From contig JAFKJU010000010.1 of the NCBI GenBank assembly GCA_017305935.1, forward strand, positions 1 through 64,000: a DNA stretch of 64,000 nucleotides, in the 5' to 3' direction. The translations under genes were made by a program, and so were the position numbers. This document shows, piece after piece, positions 63,204-64,000 of this stretch. This DNA is from Hyphomicrobiales bacterium. Its GTDB lineage: Bacteria; Pseudomonadota; Alphaproteobacteria; Rhizobiales; Rhizobiaceae. The notes under the pieces were generated by a model. That model was not told the origin of the DNA, made no database searches, and saw nothing but the letters and a program-made list of their open reading frames with translations. The stretch's first letter is position 1. Each line of letters starts with the position of its first letter.

Positions 63204-63659
63204 ATGTTGACGAAAAAGGGAAAATATGGGCTGAAGGCCCTGAATGACCTCGCGCATCTGCCGCCAGGCGGCTCGGCCCTGAGCAGCGAGATCGCCGCGC
63301 GCAACAATATCCCGAAGAAATTCCTCGATACCATCCTGCTGGAACTGCGCAATGCCGGCATCGTCCGCTCCAAGAAGGGGCCGGGCGGCGGTTACGGGCT
63401 GTCCAAGCCGGCGAGCGAAATCCGTATCGGCCATGCGATCCGCGTCCTCGACGGACCGCTCGCGCCGATCCGTTGCGCCAGCCGCACGGCTTTCGAGGCG
63501 TGCGACGATTGCAACGATCCCGAGGCCTGCGAAGTGCGCCGCTCGATGACGCTGGTGCGCGACGCCATGGCCGAGATACTCGACGGCATGACGCTCGACG
63601 TATTTTCACGCGACCCTGATGCGGCGGGCGAAGCGGGTGACCGCACCGCGCGGCAATGA
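63204..63659 (+). CDS. Rrf2 family transcriptional regulator
   Basis: A 151-residue winged-helix regulator (MLTKKGKYGLKALNDLAHL; HTH about 25-60, with IPKKFLDTILLELRNAGIVRSKKG). Four cysteines in the 95-120 region (CASRTAFEACDDCNDPEACEV) could bind an iron-sulfur cluster or act as a redox switch. It is not RirA by its N-terminus. It follows pncB and is convergent with the ArsC-family gene. Target genes are unknown. Confidence 0.87.
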   Translation: MLTKKGKYGLKALNDLAHLPPGGSALSSEIAARNNIPKKFLDTILLELRNAGIVRSKKGPGGGYGLSKPASEIRIGHAIRVLDGPLAPIRCASRTAFEACDDCNDPEACEVRRSMTLVRDAMAEILDGMTLDVFSRDPDAAGEAGDRTARQ

Positions 63660-64000
63660 TCAGAGGCCGAAAAAGGCCGCGTAAAGCTCCGGCTTGAAGC
63701 CGACCTGCAGGCCGGGGCCGCTTTCCAGCACCGGGCGCTTGATCATCGAGGGCTGCGCCAGCATCAGCGCAATCGCCTTGTCCTCGGAAAGATTGGCCTT
63801 GTCGGCCTCCGGCAGCGCCCGAAAGGTCGTGCCGGCGCGGTTCAGCACCTTGTCCCAGCCGGCCTCGGCGCACCAGCGTTTCAGATGCGCTTCGTCGATG
63901 CCCTGCGTCTTGTAATCGTGGAATTCGTAAGGGATGCCGTTCCCATCGAGCCAGGTGCGCGCCTTCTTCATCGTGTCGCAGTTCTTGATGCCGTAAATGG
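63660..64000 (-). CDS. ArsC/Spx family protein, YffB type (partial, 5' end outside window)
   Basis: About 113 residues of a thioredoxin-fold protein are visible; the N-terminus lies beyond the window edge. The frame continues upstream of an internal ATG as IYGIKNCDTMKKARTWL, the typical start region of YffB-like proteins with the conserved cysteine. GTTFRALPEADKAN, MLAQPSMIKRPVLES and VGFKPELYAAFF follow. YffB-like proteins bind glutathione and are not proven arsenate reductases. It ends one base past the convergent Rrf2 gene. Confidence 0.85.
   Translation of the reverse strand, partial: IYGIKNCDTMKKARTWLDGNGIPYEFHDYKTQGIDEAHLKRWCAEAGWDKVLNRAGTTFRALPEADKANLSEDKAIALMLAQPSMIKRPVLESGPGLQVGFKPELYAAFFGL

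Overview
The window is GC-rich DNA of a member of the Rhizobiaceae (alphaproteobacteria). This rests on a repA-repB pair of the repABC type, a carboxy(nor)spermidine polyamine pathway, a candidate EcfG-type stress promoter, FhuF, many LysR-controlled catabolic operons and a housekeeping block (gpmA, dapB, an exporter, glk, mgsA, mepA, yejABEF, pncB) that I associate with rhizobial main chromosomes. The genus cannot be fixed from the sequence. I see no rRNA, tRNA, CRISPR array, transposase or insertion sequence.

Layout. 0-7 kb: an Lrp regulator divergent from a lysine 6-dehydrogenase/saccharopine dehydrogenase-type enzyme; three small genes (one with a BON domain) behind an EcfG-like promoter; an aldehyde dehydrogenase; a soluble double-PAS chemoreceptor; rnk. 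7.3-21 kb: a catabolic island with two paralogous Liv-type binding proteins, two LysR regulators, an FAD monooxygenase, a cofactor-free 2,4-dioxygenase of the HOD/QDO type, a kynurenine-formamidase-like hydrolase, a DapA-family lyase, 3-hydroxyanthranilate dioxygenase, a complete LivHMGF transporter and an aspartate-dehydrogenase-like protein. Read together it looks like uptake and CO-releasing ring cleavage of a 4-quinolone or related N-heteroaromatic compound. 21-24 kb: carboxyspermidine decarboxylase and dehydrogenase behind a leader with a small ORF and a terminator. 24-29 kb: a flavoprotein, rpsU, a glutaredoxin-MauE fusion and repA-repB without repC.

29-35 kb: a sugar operon (two class II aldolases, an FGGY kinase, a HAD phosphatase), then a tpiA/rpiB pair like eryH/eryI, controlled by a promoter with a palindromic operator in its spacer, then fhuF. 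35.6-48.6 kb: a polyamine-type ABC transporter divergent from an HpaB-type monooxygenase, a RidA-family protein, a DUF1028 protein, an aldehyde dehydrogenase and a LysR regulator, followed by an M20 deacylase divergent from a TMADH-family enzyme whose active-site residues match histamine dehydrogenase. The two divergent promoters of this block carry the same 15-bp palindrome and two further shared boxes, so the block looks like one amine (possibly histamine) regulon.

48.6-64 kb: conserved housekeeping genes in compact operons. They cover glycolysis and methylglyoxal synthesis, lysine/peptidoglycan precursor synthesis, murein hydrolysis, oligopeptide/microcin C-type uptake (YejABEF), a 2-hydroxyacid dehydrogenase, nicotinate phosphoribosyltransferase, an Rrf2 regulator and the end of an ArsC/YffB-family gene that runs off the window.
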